NCBI RefSeq assembly: GCF_003096715.1
Contig: NZ_QEOL01000026.1
Span: forward strand, 62,001 to 126,000
Length of the DNA stretch: 64,000 nt
From: Paraburkholderia silvatlantica
Lineage (GTDB): Bacteria; Pseudomonadota; Gammaproteobacteria; Burkholderiales; Burkholderiaceae
Direction: 5' to 3'
The position numbers were made by a program, and so were the translations under genes. Position 1 is the stretch's first letter. Each line of letters begins with the position of its first letter. The notes under the pieces were generated by a model that was not told the DNA's origin, did no database searches, and saw nothing but the letters and a program-made list of their open reading frames with translations. Shown piece after piece: positions 1 through 9,445 of this stretch.

Positions 1-168
1 CGGCTGGAACACGGCCGTCGGTTGCGCGGCGGGCGCTTCGTTGCTGTTCTGCTCGGCAAGCGCGCTCGCCCAGTCGTCCATGGAGTCGGCGCCCGCCTCC
101 TGCGCCGCGGCGTCGAACCCCGGGTCGAGCACCGGTTCGTCTGCGCTCGTGCCGTTGATGTCACTCAT
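1..168 (-). CDS. fliN: flagellar motor switch protein FliN, N-terminal part
   Basis: Only the first 56 codons are inside the window; the gene runs off the left edge. The visible residues (MSDINGTSADEPVLD, then an Ala/Glu-rich linker with a DDWASALAEQ motif) are the variable N-terminal region that precedes the SpoA/C-ring domain of FliN. The identification rests mainly on position: its ATG lies inside the end of fliM (8-bp overlap, 161-168), the usual fliM-fliN arrangement. With FliM and FliG it would form the switch complex (C-ring) at the cytoplasmic face of the motor. The diagnostic SpoA domain is not visible here. Confidence 0.85.
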   Translation of the reverse strand, partial: MSDINGTSADEPVLDPGFDAAAQEAGADSMDDWASALAEQNSNEAPAAQPTAVFQP

Positions 169-1165
169 ATCCACCTTCCTTCATCGTGTCGGCTGCGCTG
201 ATCATCTTCTGGACCCGCAACGCGTATTGACCATTGAAAATTCCGTAGCCGCACTCCATCACGGGCACGCCGTCCACCTTGGCGGTGATGTGCTCCGCGA
301 TGTTCATGGGCAGCACGTCGCCCTTCTTCATGTTCAGGATCTGCTCGAACGTGACGGGCACCTGCGCGAGGTCGGCCGTGAGCTCGACTTCGGCGGCCTG
401 CACCTGCTGCGAGAGCACGCGCACCCAGCGGCGGTCCACGTCGAGCACTTCGCCTTGCAGCGGCGAGGAGAGCACGTCGCGGATCGGCTCGATCATCGAG
501 TAAGGCATGCAGATATGCAGCGTGCCGCCCGTCGGCCCGAATTCGATCGAGAACTGCGTGACGATCACGATCTCGTTGGGCGTGGCAACGTTTGCGAACT
601 GCGTATGCATTTCGGAGCGCACGTATTCGAACTGCAGCGGCCGCACGCTTTTCCACGCGCTCGTGTAGTGCTCGAACACGAGATTGAGCAGCTTGCCGAT
701 GATGCGCTGCTCGGTCTGCGTGAAGTCGCGGCCTTCCACACGCGTGTGAAAGCGCCCGTCGCCGCCGAACAGGTTGTCCACGACGAAGAACACGAGGTTC
801 GGGTCGAACACGAACAGCGACGTGCCGCGCAGCGGCTTCACGTGCACGAGGTTCAGGTTCGTGGGGATCGGCAGGTTGCGGGTGAACTCGCTGTACTTCT
901 GCACGCGCACCGGACCGACCGAGATTTCGGCGGTGCGGCGCATGAAATTGAAGATGCCGACGCGCAAGAGGCGCGCAAAGCGCTCGTTGATGATTTCGAG
1001 GCCGGGCATCCGGCCGCGAACGATACGTTCCTGCGTCGCGATGTTGTAGGGCCGTACGCCCTGCTTCTCGGAGCCGCCGGAATCGGAATCGACTTCGCCG
1101 GTGACGCCTTTGAGGAGGGCATCGACCTCCTCCTGGGACATGAACTCGTCGTGACCCATCGTCAT
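161..1165 (-). CDS. fliM: flagellar motor switch protein FliM
   Basis: 334 aa, full family length. The N-terminal peptide (EFMSQEEVDALLKG) is the conserved phospho-CheY-binding segment. The middle domain follows (GRMPGLEIINERFAR, then a GGDGRF motif near residue 135), and a C-terminal SpoA domain contacts FliN. FliM carries the chemotaxis signal to the C-ring and sets rotation direction. The first ATG was chosen because a GGAGGG ribosome site lies 9 nt upstream; a second ATG two codons later is possible. It sits between fliL (40-bp gap) and fliN (8-bp overlap), so these are co-transcribed. Confidence 0.97.
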   Translation of the reverse strand: MTMGHDEFMSQEEVDALLKGVTGEVDSDSGGSEKQGVRPYNIATQERIVRGRMPGLEIINERFARLLRVGIFNFMRRTAEISVGPVRVQKYSEFTRNLPIPTNLNLVHVKPLRGTSLFVFDPNLVFFVVDNLFGGDGRFHTRVEGRDFTQTEQRIIGKLLNLVFEHYTSAWKSVRPLQFEYVRSEMHTQFANVATPNEIVIVTQFSIEFGPTGGTLHICMPYSMIEPIRDVLSSPLQGEVLDVDRRWVRVLSQQVQAAEVELTADLAQVPVTFEQILNMKKGDVLPMNIAEHITAKVDGVPVMECGYGIFNGQYALRVQKMISAADTMKEGGYE

Positions 1166-1205
1166 GATGACTGGCCCTCCATCGCGGGAATCATGTCAGC
1201 CGCGC

Positions 1206-1712
1206 TCACTGGACGACGAATTCGGTGAACAGCACGTCGTCGACGTGCATCGGCTTCTCGTTTGCGCCCGCAGGCTGCGAGATCAGCACGGCGAGCTCCG
1301 TGGCGAGCGCACGCTTGCCGTCGAGCGGCGCGAGGTCGGAAGGATGCTTGTTCGAGAGCGCGAGCAGCAGGCGGCTGCGGATCTCGGGCATGCGCGCGAC
1401 GAGCGCGTCCTGGGTGGCCTGGCTGTCGAGCTTGAGCGTGAGGCCGATGCGCAGGTAGTGCGACTCTCCGTCGTCGGACTGCAGATTGACGGTCATCGGC
1501 TCGAGCGCATAGTACACGGGCACGGCCGCCGCCGGCGCCGCTGCCGGCGTGGCCGGCGCGCTCGCCGCGTGGCGCGACATGAAGAACCACGTCGCGCCGC
1601 CCGCCGCCGCCGCGGCGAGGATCGCAATGAGCGCGATGAGGAGAATGCGCTTCATCGGTCCGGGTTTCGCGCTTTGGGGCGCGGCTTGCTGGGATGCGGT
1701 GGTGGTCGCCAT
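1206..1712 (-). CDS. fliL: flagellar basal body-associated protein FliL
   Basis: 168 aa. A short cytoplasmic N-terminus is followed by one strong membrane segment at about residues 21-45 (KRILLIALIAILAAAAAGG), an Ala/Pro linker, and a periplasmic domain with the FliL pattern (YYALEPMTVNLQSDDGESHYLRIGLTLKL, quoted in part). FliL is an inner-membrane protein around the stator that supports torque under load. It is first in the leftward fliL-fliM-fliN run. The 275 bp between fliK and fliL hold no convincing terminator, so either read-through or a local promoter could drive it. Confidence 0.93.
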   Translation of the reverse strand: MATTTASQQAAPQSAKPGPMKRILLIALIAILAAAAAGGATWFFMSRHAASAPATPAAAPAAAVPVYYALEPMTVNLQSDDGESHYLRIGLTLKLDSQATQDALVARMPEIRSRLLLALSNKHPSDLAPLDGKRALATELAVLISQPAGANEKPMHVDDVLFTEFVVQ

Positions 1713-1987
1713 GTCGAAAAGTCAGCCAGGATGCTTGCAAGGGTCCGGGGCGCCGACCAGGTGGTCAGTCCGGGCATGCTGCATTGTTCCGGCTTTTGCC
1801 TTTCAGCGATGGGAGGAATAGACGGGGGAATTCCGGCTATCTCGTGGTTTTGTTGCGCGCCGCGGCAAAGCGGGCGCGTCATGCGAGCGTAGGCCGAACG
1901 CAGGCAGCCGCCTGCGCGGCTGCGTTGCCCCAGGAGGCCGGGCGGGTCCCGCCGGGGCGAACGGACCGGGAAAGGACCCGGCGCGGG

Positions 1988-3526
1988 TCAGGCGAACGTG
2001 TCGATCAGACCGACTGAGCGCTGTGTGGCGCTCGCGACACCGCTCGTGTCGTCCACGGCGTCCGCCGCGGCGAGCGTGCTGCCCGAGCCCGCACCGGAAC
2101 CGCCGGAGCGGCCCGAACCGCTGCCGTCCTGCTGCGCCTGCTGGTTCATCTGCCGCGAGAAGCCGTCGCTGACGCTCGCGCTGCCAAGGCCGATGCCGTT
2201 TTGCTCCATGGCCTCGCGCAGCTTCGGCAGGGCCGCCTCGACGGCTTCGCGCACCTGCGGGTGCTGTGAGACGAAGAGCGCGTGCGCGTGGGTGTCCGAG
2301 ACCTGCAGAACGACCTGGAGCGGTCCGAGATCTTTCGGATTGAGCGTGAGTTCCGCCGACTGCTGGTGCGCGTTGGAGAGGAACACGACTTTCTGGCTGA
2401 GCGCGTCTTGCCAGTCGTTCGTGCCGACCGGCGGCGCGATCGACGCGGAGGCGGCCGCCGCTGCCGCCGGATTCGCTGTTGCGCTGGCCGCCTGGGCGGC
2501 CTGGGCCTGCGCGGCCGTCGCGGCGGCGACCGCTGCGGCCTGGTTCGCCGCGAGCGCGTCGGTCGCGGCGGTGTTCGCCGTGGCGTCGGTCTGCGTGGCG
2601 GCGCCTGCCTGCTGCTGCGCCGCTGCCGTGAGCGCGTCGGCTGCGGCTTTCGCTGCGTCCGTCGCGGTCGGCGTGGCGCCCTTGGCCGCGTCGCCGCTCG
2701 CGGCCGTGCTGAACGCCTTGCTTTGGGCGGTCGCGCTCAAATGCGAGGCGAAGCTGCTGACGATGTTCGAGCCCGAGGCCGTGCTGGCCGGGGTTGCGCC
2801 ATTCGCAGCCGAGCCAGCCGTGCCCGTCGCATGCGTGGCGAGCGTACCCGCGCCGCCGCGCAACTGCGCGAGCGCGGCCTGCAGGGCGTCGTGCACCGAC
2901 TTCGCGTTGCCGCTCGCGGCGCTGCCCGTGGCCGTGCCGTTGCCTGCCGCACCGGCGGCTGCCGTGGCGGCCGCTGCTGCTGCGGCGGCGGCGACGCCGG
3001 CGAGCGTGCTGTCGCTGCTCGTCTGACTGCTCGTCTGACTGCCGTCGGCATTCGCGGCGGTGCTCGTGCCGTCCTGGGCCGGCTGGACCTGCTGCGCTTG
3101 CTGGGCCTGAGCGGCGGCGGCTTGCGCGCCTGCGTCGGCGGCCTGCTTTTGCTGGGCTCGCGCGGCGGCGGCGCGGTGATCGGCGCTCGACGCGCCCTGC
3201 GAGCCCTGGCTCGAGTTCGAGCTCGAAGTCTGCGTGCTGCCGGTGCTGCTGGTGCTGTTCGTGCTGCTGCTTGGCGGCGCGCTGCTACTCGGCGCGTTCG
3301 AGTTCGGCTGCGCGGACGCCTTCGCCTGCGCGCTTTGCGCCGCCTGCGCGTTCTGGTTCGCCTGTGCGCTTTGTGCGTTCATCTGCTGCTGCAGCGCCTG
3401 GGCGAAATCCTGCCCCGACGCGTCCGCCTGGCTGATGGTGTTCGACGCGCTGTTCGATGCCGTATTGCCCGACACCGCATCCGTGGCGGCGCCGAACAGC
3501 GAAGAAAGGGAAGAGAGGAGCGACAT
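1988..3526 (-). CDS. fliK: flagellar hook-length control protein FliK
   Basis: 512 aa. The start is the ATG giving MSLLSSLSSLFG; the open frame continues upstream only as an out-of-frame reading of fliJ. The long N-terminal and central part is low-complexity (Ala, Gln, Ser, Thr), as expected for the molecular-ruler region. The C-terminal Flg_hook domain (about 390-470) has the LTLNPKDLGPLQVVLQV core and REAMEQNGIGLGSASVSDG. FliK is exported during hook growth and switches the export gate through FlhB. A GAGG sits 6 nt before the ATG, and fliJ ends 25 bp upstream. Confidence 0.93.
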   Translation of the reverse strand: MSLLSSLSSLFGAATDAVSGNTASNSASNTISQADASGQDFAQALQQQMNAQSAQANQNAQAAQSAQAKASAQPNSNAPSSSAPPSSSTNSTSSTGSTQTSSSNSSQGSQGASSADHRAAAARAQQKQAADAGAQAAAAQAQQAQQVQPAQDGTSTAANADGSQTSSQTSSDSTLAGVAAAAAAAAATAAAGAAGNGTATGSAASGNAKSVHDALQAALAQLRGGAGTLATHATGTAGSAANGATPASTASGSNIVSSFASHLSATAQSKAFSTAASGDAAKGATPTATDAAKAAADALTAAAQQQAGAATQTDATANTAATDALAANQAAAVAAATAAQAQAAQAASATANPAAAAAASASIAPPVGTNDWQDALSQKVVFLSNAHQQSAELTLNPKDLGPLQVVLQVSDTHAHALFVSQHPQVREAVEAALPKLREAMEQNGIGLGSASVSDGFSRQMNQQAQQDGSGSGRSGGSGAGSGSTLAAADAVDDTSGVASATQRSVGLIDTFA

Positions 3527-3551
3527 GGCGGCCTCGAAAACGGATGACGTG

Positions 3552-4004
3552 TTACGGATGTTGCGACGTGCGCGTGCGCAGCACGCGGGCGGCGTGCTCG
3601 TCGGCGTCGCGCTGTTCGCGGCGGGCGTCCTTGCGGGCCTGCACATCGTCGTGGCGCGTTTGCAGGACCTCGTACGAGCCGAGCTTCTGCTTGCTGCGCT
3701 GCCACTCGGGCTTTGCGGCCTCCACGCGCGCGGTGGCCTGCTCGAGCAGGCGGCGCTGCTGTTCGATCGCCGCGTCGAGCGTGTCGATGAACGCCTGGAA
3801 GTTGCGCACGTTGCCCGCGGCCATGCCGCTGCGCGCCGATTCGGTGAAACGCGTGTGGTACTCGTCACGGTAGGTGATGAGCGCCTCGAGCTGCTTTTCG
3901 ACCTCGCCGCGCTCGCGCTGCACGCGGCCGAGCTTTTGCGTGGCGGCGTCGACGTCGTCTTGTGCGAGGCCGATCAAGGTTTGCAGCGCGGTCTGTTTCG
4001 TCAT
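3552..4004 (-). CDS. fliJ: flagellar export chaperone/stalk protein FliJ
   Basis: 150 aa, almost entirely heptad-like and charged (ATQKLGRVQRERGEVEKQL and onward), matching the two-helix coiled coil of FliJ. FliJ occupies the centre of the FliI ATPase hexamer like the gamma subunit of F1 and links it to FlhA in the export gate. Its ATG overlaps the fliI stop by 4 bp (ATGA), indicating translational coupling. It is small and weakly conserved, so the call rests on coiled-coil character plus strict position between fliI and fliK. Confidence 0.92.
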   Translation of the reverse strand: MTKQTALQTLIGLAQDDVDAATQKLGRVQRERGEVEKQLEALITYRDEYHTRFTESARSGMAAGNVRNFQAFIDTLDAAIEQQRRLLEQATARVEAAKPEWQRSKQKLGSYEVLQTRHDDVQARKDARREQRDADEHAARVLRTRTSQHP

Positions 4005-5701
4005 GTCCTGGCTCCGATCAGCTGGCCGAGCATCTCGACGCTCTGATCATAGTTCGCGGTTTCGCGAAAACCCTGCTGAAGAAAGGCCTCGATGCGCGGA
4101 TACAGCGCGATCGCGCGGTCGAGCACGGCGTCGCGCCCACTCACGTACGCACCCACGTTGATGAGGTCGCGGTTGCGCTGGTAGCGCGAAAGCATCTGCT
4201 TGAGCGCGCGCGTCTGGTTCAGATGCTGGTCGTCGATCAGCGCGGTCATCGCACGGCTGATCGAGGCCTCGATGTCGATGGCAGGATAATGCCCCGCCTC
4301 GGCGAGCGCGCGGGAAAGCACGATATGGCCGTCGAGAATCGCGCGCGCCGAGTCGGCGATCGGGTCCTGCTGGTCGTCGCCTTCGGTGAGCACGGTGTAG
4401 AACGCCGTGATCGAGCCGCCGCCCGCGGGGCCGTTGCCGGTGCGCTCGACGAGCGCCGGCAGCCTGGCGAATACCGAAGGCGGATAACCCTTGGTCGCGG
4501 GCGGCTCGCCGATGGCGAGCGCAATCTCGCGCTGCGCCATGGCGTAGCGCGTGAGCGAGTCCATGAGCAGCAGCACGTGCTTGCCCTGGTCGCGGAAATA
4601 TTCGGCCAGCGACGTCGTGTACGCGGCGGCCTGCAGGCGCAAAAGCGGCGAAACGTCGGCTGGAGCGGCCACGACGACCGAGCGCGCAAGACCCTCCTCG
4701 CCCAGGATCTGCTCGATGAATTCCTTCACTTCGCGGCCGCGCTCGCCGATCAGGCCGATCACGGTGACTTCCGCACTCGTTGCGCGCGCCATCGTGCCGA
4801 GCAGCACCGATTTCCCGACGCCCGAGCCCGCGAAAAGGCCCATGCGCTGGCCGCGCCCGACCGTGAGCAGCGCGTTGATCGCGCGCACGCCCACGTCGAG
4901 CACCTTGTGGATCGGCTCGCGGTTCAGCGGATTGATGACGGGCGCGGTGAGCGGCGCGTCGGCTTCGGTGTTCAAGGGGCCGAGGCCGTCGAGCGGGCGG
5001 CCCGAGGCATCGACCACGCGGCCGAGCATGCCCCAGCCCACCGGCAGGCGCTTCGCGCCCGCTTTCGGGTCGGCGATCGGCGCGCTTTCCAGCGGCCAGA
5101 CGCGCGCGCCGGGCAACAGGCCCGCGACTTCGGTCGTCGGCATCAGAAAGAGCTTGTCGCCGCCGAAGCCGACCACTTCCGCTTCGGCCATCGGCAACGA
5201 GCTGCCCGGCGGCAGTTCAATCATCACCTCGGCGCCCACGGCGAGGCGCAGCCCCACGGCTTCGAGCACGAGGCCCGCCGCGCGCGTGAGACGGCCGCAG
5301 CCGCGCAGCGGCAGGGCGAGTGCATTGCGCTCGCGCACGCCGCGCAGTTGCGCGTTCCACGAGGTCAGGAACGGGTTGGCCGGGTCGTAGTTCGCCGGCG
5401 GCACATAGGGTGCGCTCGCGGCTTTGGCATCGCCCGGCGCGCCGGTCGCGCCGCGATCGGTCAGGCCTGGCGGCGCATCGGCCGCGTCCGCGGCGAGCGC
5501 GGCATCGATCGCGTCGATGGCGCCCAGTTCGCGTGCCTCGCGCCGGGCCGGGACGTCGAGGTCGCCCACGAGCAGCGCGCCGAGCTGTGCGGGGTCGCTC
5601 GCGAGCGGGCCGAACGACGCGAGCGCGAGCTCCTGCTCGAGCGGCGTGAGTCCGCCCGTGTGGATTGCCTGATGGCTCGGCGGTTGCGGGTGATTCACCA
5701 T
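4001..5701 (-). CDS. fliI: flagellum-specific ATPase FliI
   Basis: 566 aa, about 100 residues longer than typical FliI. The extra length is an Ala/Asp-rich N-terminal extension before the beta-barrel region. Clear F1/V1-type ATPase motifs: Walker A (FAGSGVGKS, near residue 295), the GERGREVKEF segment, Walker B (LLLMDSLTRYAMAQREI) and GEPPATKGYPPSVF. It energises export of flagellar substrates together with FliH and FliJ. It overlaps fliH by 7 bp and fliJ by 4 bp. No internal Met offers a shorter start before the conserved core, so the extension seems genuine. Confidence 0.96.
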   Translation of the reverse strand: MVNHPQPPSHQAIHTGGLTPLEQELALASFGPLASDPAQLGALLVGDLDVPARREARELGAIDAIDAALAADAADAPPGLTDRGATGAPGDAKAASAPYVPPANYDPANPFLTSWNAQLRGVRERNALALPLRGCGRLTRAAGLVLEAVGLRLAVGAEVMIELPPGSSLPMAEAEVVGFGGDKLFLMPTTEVAGLLPGARVWPLESAPIADPKAGAKRLPVGWGMLGRVVDASGRPLDGLGPLNTEADAPLTAPVINPLNREPIHKVLDVGVRAINALLTVGRGQRMGLFAGSGVGKSVLLGTMARATSAEVTVIGLIGERGREVKEFIEQILGEEGLARSVVVAAPADVSPLLRLQAAAYTTSLAEYFRDQGKHVLLLMDSLTRYAMAQREIALAIGEPPATKGYPPSVFARLPALVERTGNGPAGGGSITAFYTVLTEGDDQQDPIADSARAILDGHIVLSRALAEAGHYPAIDIEASISRAMTALIDDQHLNQTRALKQMLSRYQRNRDLINVGAYVSGRDAVLDRAIALYPRIEAFLQQGFRETANYDQSVEMLGQLIGART

Positions 5702-6372
5702 GGCCGTGCCTTGCCGAGCGCGGCCGTCACGCGCTCCCAGCGCGTGCGGATGCTGGCGTCGGTTTCGCCCGTCGCGGCCTGCGCGCGGCAGCCGCCGCGC
5801 TCGATCGTCGGGTCGGTGCGCACGCTCCAGCCGCGCGTCTGAAGATCGTCCAGCAGATAGGCCTCGACGATCGGCAGATCGGCGGGGCTCACCACGAGTT
5901 GCGGAGAGCCGGTGAGCTGCGGCTCGGCCGCAAGCACTTCGCGCGCAACGGCGACGAGCGCCGTGGGGTCGTGCTGAACGTGCTGGCGCACGACCTGCTG
6001 CGCGATGTCGAGCGCGAGTTCCACGAGCGTCTCGGCCACGCCGGCCTGCGCCGTTTCGAGCGCATCGCTAAAGCGGCTGGCGAGCGCCGCGAGCTGCGCC
6101 GCCTGCGCGCGCGCCTCGGCCTGGCCCTGCTCGAAGCCCTGCTGGCGGCCCTGTTCGTGTCCGGCCTGATAACCGAGCGCCTGGCCTGCCACGTGGCCGG
6201 AGCGCAGCCCCTCCTGATGGGCCGCGTCGCGCAGCGCGCGGAGCTGGGCCTCGAACGCGGCCGTTTCGTCGGGCGTGGGCGGCGGCGGCGGGGGAGGCGG
6301 CGGGTCGAACGAGGCCATCTCCCAGCGCTGATACGCCGAGCGATGGCTGTTCGCGGAGCTCGTGTCAGACAT
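5695..6372 (-). CDS. fliH: flagellar assembly protein FliH (FliI regulator)
   Basis: 225 aa. The N-terminus carries a run of nine prolines (after MASFD), then a Gly-spaced helix with repeated GxxxG-type spacing (GLRSGHVAGQALGYQAGHEQG, quoted in part), the hallmark of FliH. The C-terminal part (VELALDIAQQVVRQHVQHDP) is the FliI/V-ATPase E-subunit-like domain. FliH binds FliI as a dimer and restrains its ATPase. The gene overlaps both fliG (8 bp) and fliI (7 bp). Confidence 0.93.
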   Translation of the reverse strand: MSDTSSANSHRSAYQRWEMASFDPPPPPPPPPTPDETAAFEAQLRALRDAAHQEGLRSGHVAGQALGYQAGHEQGRQQGFEQGQAEARAQAAQLAALASRFSDALETAQAGVAETLVELALDIAQQVVRQHVQHDPTALVAVAREVLAAEPQLTGSPQLVVSPADLPIVEAYLLDDLQTRGWSVRTDPTIERGGCRAQAATGETDASIRTRWERVTAALGKARPW

Positions 6373-7360
6373 AAGCGTCTTCTGCCTTGCCGCCTAGAAC
6401 GATCTGGCCGCTCTCGGCGAGGTTGCGCACGATCTGCAGGATGCGGCGCTGCTGCGCCTCGACTTCCGAGACGCGCACCGGACCGCGCGCGTCGAGGTCT
6501 TCGGCGAGCAGTTCGGCCGCACGCTGCGACATGTTCGAAAGGAACTTGGTGCGCAGCGCGGGCGGCGCACCCTTGAGCGAAATGATGAGCGACTCCGACT
6601 CGACTTCCTTGAGCAGCAGCTGGATCGCGCGGTCCTCGAGGTCGAGCAGGTTTTCGAACACGAACATCTGATCGATGATCTTCTGCGCGAGTTCCGCGTC
6701 GTACTGACGGACGTTCTCGATCACCCCTTCTTCATGCTGGCTCGTCATGAAGTTGAGGATTTCGGCCGCCGTGCGGATGCCGCCCATCGGGCTGCGCTTG
6801 AGGTTGTCGCTGCCCGAGAGGAGGTTCGTGAGCACGTCGTCGAGTTCGCGCAGCGCCTGCGGCTGGATGCCGTCGAGCGTCGCGATACGCAGCAGCACGT
6901 CGTTGCGCAGGCGCTCGGTGAAGCACGAAGCGATTTCCGAGGCCTGGTCGCGGTCGAGGTGCACGAGAATCGTCGCGATGATCTGCGGGTGCTCGTTCTT
7001 GATGAGTTCGGCCACCGACCCCGAATCCATCCACTTGAGGCCCTCGATGCCGCTCGTGTCGCCGCCTTGCAGAATGCGGTCGATGATCGCGCCGGCCTTG
7101 TCCTCGCCTAGCGCCTTGTTGAGCACGTTGCGGATGTAGTCGCTCGAGTCGAGCGAGAAGGCCGTGTGCTGCTCGGCTTCCTTCACGAATTCCTGCAGCA
7201 CGACTTCGATTTCTTCGCGCTTGACGTTCTTGAGCGCCGCCATGGCGGCGCCGATTTTCTGCACTTCGCGCGGACCGAGGAACTTGAAGACCTCGGAGGC
7301 CTCTTGCTCGCCGATCGACATGAGCAGCAGCGCGCTCTTGGTTGCGCCTTCAGCGTTCAT
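6365..7360 (-). CDS. fliG: flagellar motor switch protein FliG
   Basis: 331 aa, standard length. It starts MNAEGATKSALLLMSIGE, with the FliG N-terminal domain that binds FliF. The middle domain contains the EHPQIIATILVHLD segment, and the C-terminal torque domain has DLEDRAIQLLLKEVESESL and KGAPPALRTKFLSNMSQRAAE with the charged residues that face the stator. FliG couples stator ion flow to rotor rotation. It overlaps fliF by 11 bp, so the rotor parts MS-ring and switch are translationally linked. Confidence 0.97.
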   Translation of the reverse strand: MNAEGATKSALLLMSIGEQEASEVFKFLGPREVQKIGAAMAALKNVKREEIEVVLQEFVKEAEQHTAFSLDSSDYIRNVLNKALGEDKAGAIIDRILQGGDTSGIEGLKWMDSGSVAELIKNEHPQIIATILVHLDRDQASEIASCFTERLRNDVLLRIATLDGIQPQALRELDDVLTNLLSGSDNLKRSPMGGIRTAAEILNFMTSQHEEGVIENVRQYDAELAQKIIDQMFVFENLLDLEDRAIQLLLKEVESESLIISLKGAPPALRTKFLSNMSQRAAELLAEDLDARGPVRVSEVEAQQRRILQIVRNLAESGQIVLGGKAEDAYV

Positions 7361-9158
7361 CGTTCACCCAGCTTTTCACGACGGTTGCGACGATCTTCGG
7401 ATCCTGGCGCGCGATGTTGCGCGCGTATTCCAGGTTGCGTTCGAACTTGTTCTTCTCGTTTTCGAAGGCGAGCAGGGCGGCTTCGTTGTCCGCGCTGTCT
7501 TCGCCTTGCGCGCCGGCGCCGCCGGCGCGCAAGGCTTCGGGGATGCCGTCGAGCAGCAGCGGCTCGCCGTCGGCCATGCCGGGCAGCGCGGGCGCAACGG
7601 GCTCGGGCGGCGGAAACGCGCGGCGCAGCGCCGGCTTCACCATCACGAAATAGAGGAAGAGCGCCACCGCGCCGATGCCGAGCCACGTCGCAACCTGCCT
7701 GGCAAGGGCGAGGATGTCGGGCTGACGCCACCACGGCAGGTTCGCATTCGGGTCGACTTCGGTCTGGAACGCGGCGTTCACCACGTTTACCGAGTCGCCG
7801 CGTTTGGCGTCGTAGCCCATGGCGTCCTTCACGAGCTGCTCGACCTGCGCGAGCTTCTGCGCGTCGAGCGGCTGCATGGTGGCGTGGCCGCGGGCGTCCA
7901 TCTTCGGCTGGTAGTTCACGATCACGGCGACCGACAGGCGCTTCACGTCGCCCGGCGCCTGGCTGTAGTGGCGCACAGTCTTGTCGAGTTCGTAGTTGGT
8001 GGTGGTGTCGCGATGATCGGAGACCGGCACCGGAGCCGAGGCGCCGTTCGCACCCGCCGGCGCGTTGACCGGCGCCGAAGCCGGCTGCGGCGGCTGGTTC
8101 GTGAGCGCGCCGGGCACGCCGCCCGCGCCGCTTTGCTGCATTTCCGTCGAAATGTTCTGCTGCTGGCTGCGGATGGCGGCGGCCTGCGGGTTGCCGTTCG
8201 GACCGTAGGCTTCGGAGGTCTGCTCGAGCTTCGAGAAGTCGAGGTCGGCGCTCACCTGCGAGCGCGCGTTGCCGGCGCCGAAGAGGGGCGCGAGGATCGC
8301 GTCGATGCGCGCCTGGGTGTCGTGCTCGACCTGGCGCACGTACTTGAGCTGCGAGGCGTCGAGGCCCACGCCCGTGGCGCTCTGGGTGAGGAGGTTGCCA
8401 TCCTGGTCGACCACCGTCACGTTGCGCACCGGCAGGTCCGGCACGGCCGAAGCCACCATGTGCGTGATCGCGGCAACCTGGCCGTCGTCGAGAATGCGGC
8501 CCGGATACAGGTTCACGAGCACCGAGGCCGAGGGCGCTTCGCGCTCGCGCACGAACACCGAAGGCTTCGGAATGGCCAGATGCACGCGCGCCGACTTCAC
8601 GCTCGCGATCGACTGAATCGTTTGCTCGAGCTCGCCTTCGAGCGCGCGCTGGTAATTCACCTGTTCGGCGAACTGGCTGATGCCGAACTTCTGGTTGTCC
8701 ATCAGCTCGAAGCCGACCGAGCCGTTCTTGGGCAGCCCCTGGGAGGCGAGGCGCAGGCGCATTTCGTTGACCTGCTCGGCGGGCACGAGAATGGCGCCGC
8801 CGGCGTCCGAGAACTTGTAGGGAACGTTTGCGGCCTGCAGCGCGGTAATGATCGCGCCGCCGTCGCGATCCGACAGGTTGCTGTAGAGCACCTTGTAGTC
8901 GGGCGCGCGCGACCACAGCACGAGACCCGCGACGACGGCCACGAGCACCGCGACGGCAAAAATGAGCGGCGCGCGCGGGTTGCCGCGCACGTGGCGCAAT
9001 GACGAGAGCGAGCCAAGGCGTTGTGCGAAGCCGCCGCCGAGGTCTTCCGCGCCGCCCAGGCCTGCGCCCGCGCCAGCGCCGGGCGCGGCGCCCGCGCCAG
9101 AGGTGGCGAGGCCCATGCGGGCGTCGGGGTTGATCAAAGAATTGGCAGTCGAATCCAT
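7350..9158 (-). CDS. fliF: flagellar MS-ring protein FliF
   Basis: 602 aa. Start set at the ATG giving MDSTANSLINPD, which has GGAG about 10 nt upstream; the frame is open further left but without family similarity. First membrane helix at about 75-97 (FAVAVLVAVVAGLVLW), then the YscJ/FliF periplasmic ring-building domains (KVLYSNLSDRDGGAIITAL; VRVHLAIP-type motif; DASQLKYVRQVEHD). A second membrane helix lies near 475-500, with a cytoplasmic C-terminal FliG-binding tail. It is the first gene of the leftward fliFGHIJK operon and diverges from fliE across 287 bp. Confidence 0.96.
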   Translation of the reverse strand: MDSTANSLINPDARMGLATSGAGAAPGAGAGAGLGGAEDLGGGFAQRLGSLSSLRHVRGNPRAPLIFAVAVLVAVVAGLVLWSRAPDYKVLYSNLSDRDGGAIITALQAANVPYKFSDAGGAILVPAEQVNEMRLRLASQGLPKNGSVGFELMDNQKFGISQFAEQVNYQRALEGELEQTIQSIASVKSARVHLAIPKPSVFVREREAPSASVLVNLYPGRILDDGQVAAITHMVASAVPDLPVRNVTVVDQDGNLLTQSATGVGLDASQLKYVRQVEHDTQARIDAILAPLFGAGNARSQVSADLDFSKLEQTSEAYGPNGNPQAAAIRSQQQNISTEMQQSGAGGVPGALTNQPPQPASAPVNAPAGANGASAPVPVSDHRDTTTNYELDKTVRHYSQAPGDVKRLSVAVIVNYQPKMDARGHATMQPLDAQKLAQVEQLVKDAMGYDAKRGDSVNVVNAAFQTEVDPNANLPWWRQPDILALARQVATWLGIGAVALFLYFVMVKPALRRAFPPPEPVAPALPGMADGEPLLLDGIPEALRAGGAGAQGEDSADNEAALLAFENEKNKFERNLEYARNIARQDPKIVATVVKSWVNDER

Positions 9159-9445
9159 GCGACGGGTATCTCCGGGGGCTTCCAGGTCTCGCCTTGCACG
9201 GCGGAGACTTTCACGTGACGCATTATCCGGGGCCGCTGGCAAGCCGATTGCGCGAATAGAGCCGGGTTTTCCCCCTAGTTTCGGGCCTGCCGAAATGGGC
9301 CCGCTGCTATGCTCTCCTCCAGATTCGGCGCCCTGTCGGTGCGCCGTGCCGGCCGGACCCGCGGCATTGCTGCGGGATAGCTGAAACGCCGGCCCTGGGG
9401 CTCGTCCCCGGCATACCCCGCATGTCCCCTTTTCGTGGAGCAAAC

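Noticed and set aside
1713..1987. Sigma-54 promoter upstream of fliL
   Set aside because: The GG and GC elements do not occur with the required 10-nt interval in the GC-rich sequence, so no site could be supported.
3962..5842. A 626-codon plus-strand frame opposite fliI
   Set aside because: Its composition mirrors the codon bias of fliI and it has no domain; fliI on the other strand has all ATPase motifs.
7164..9002. A 612-codon plus-strand frame opposite fliF
   Set aside because: Shadow of fliF codons; no start signal and no recognisable domain.
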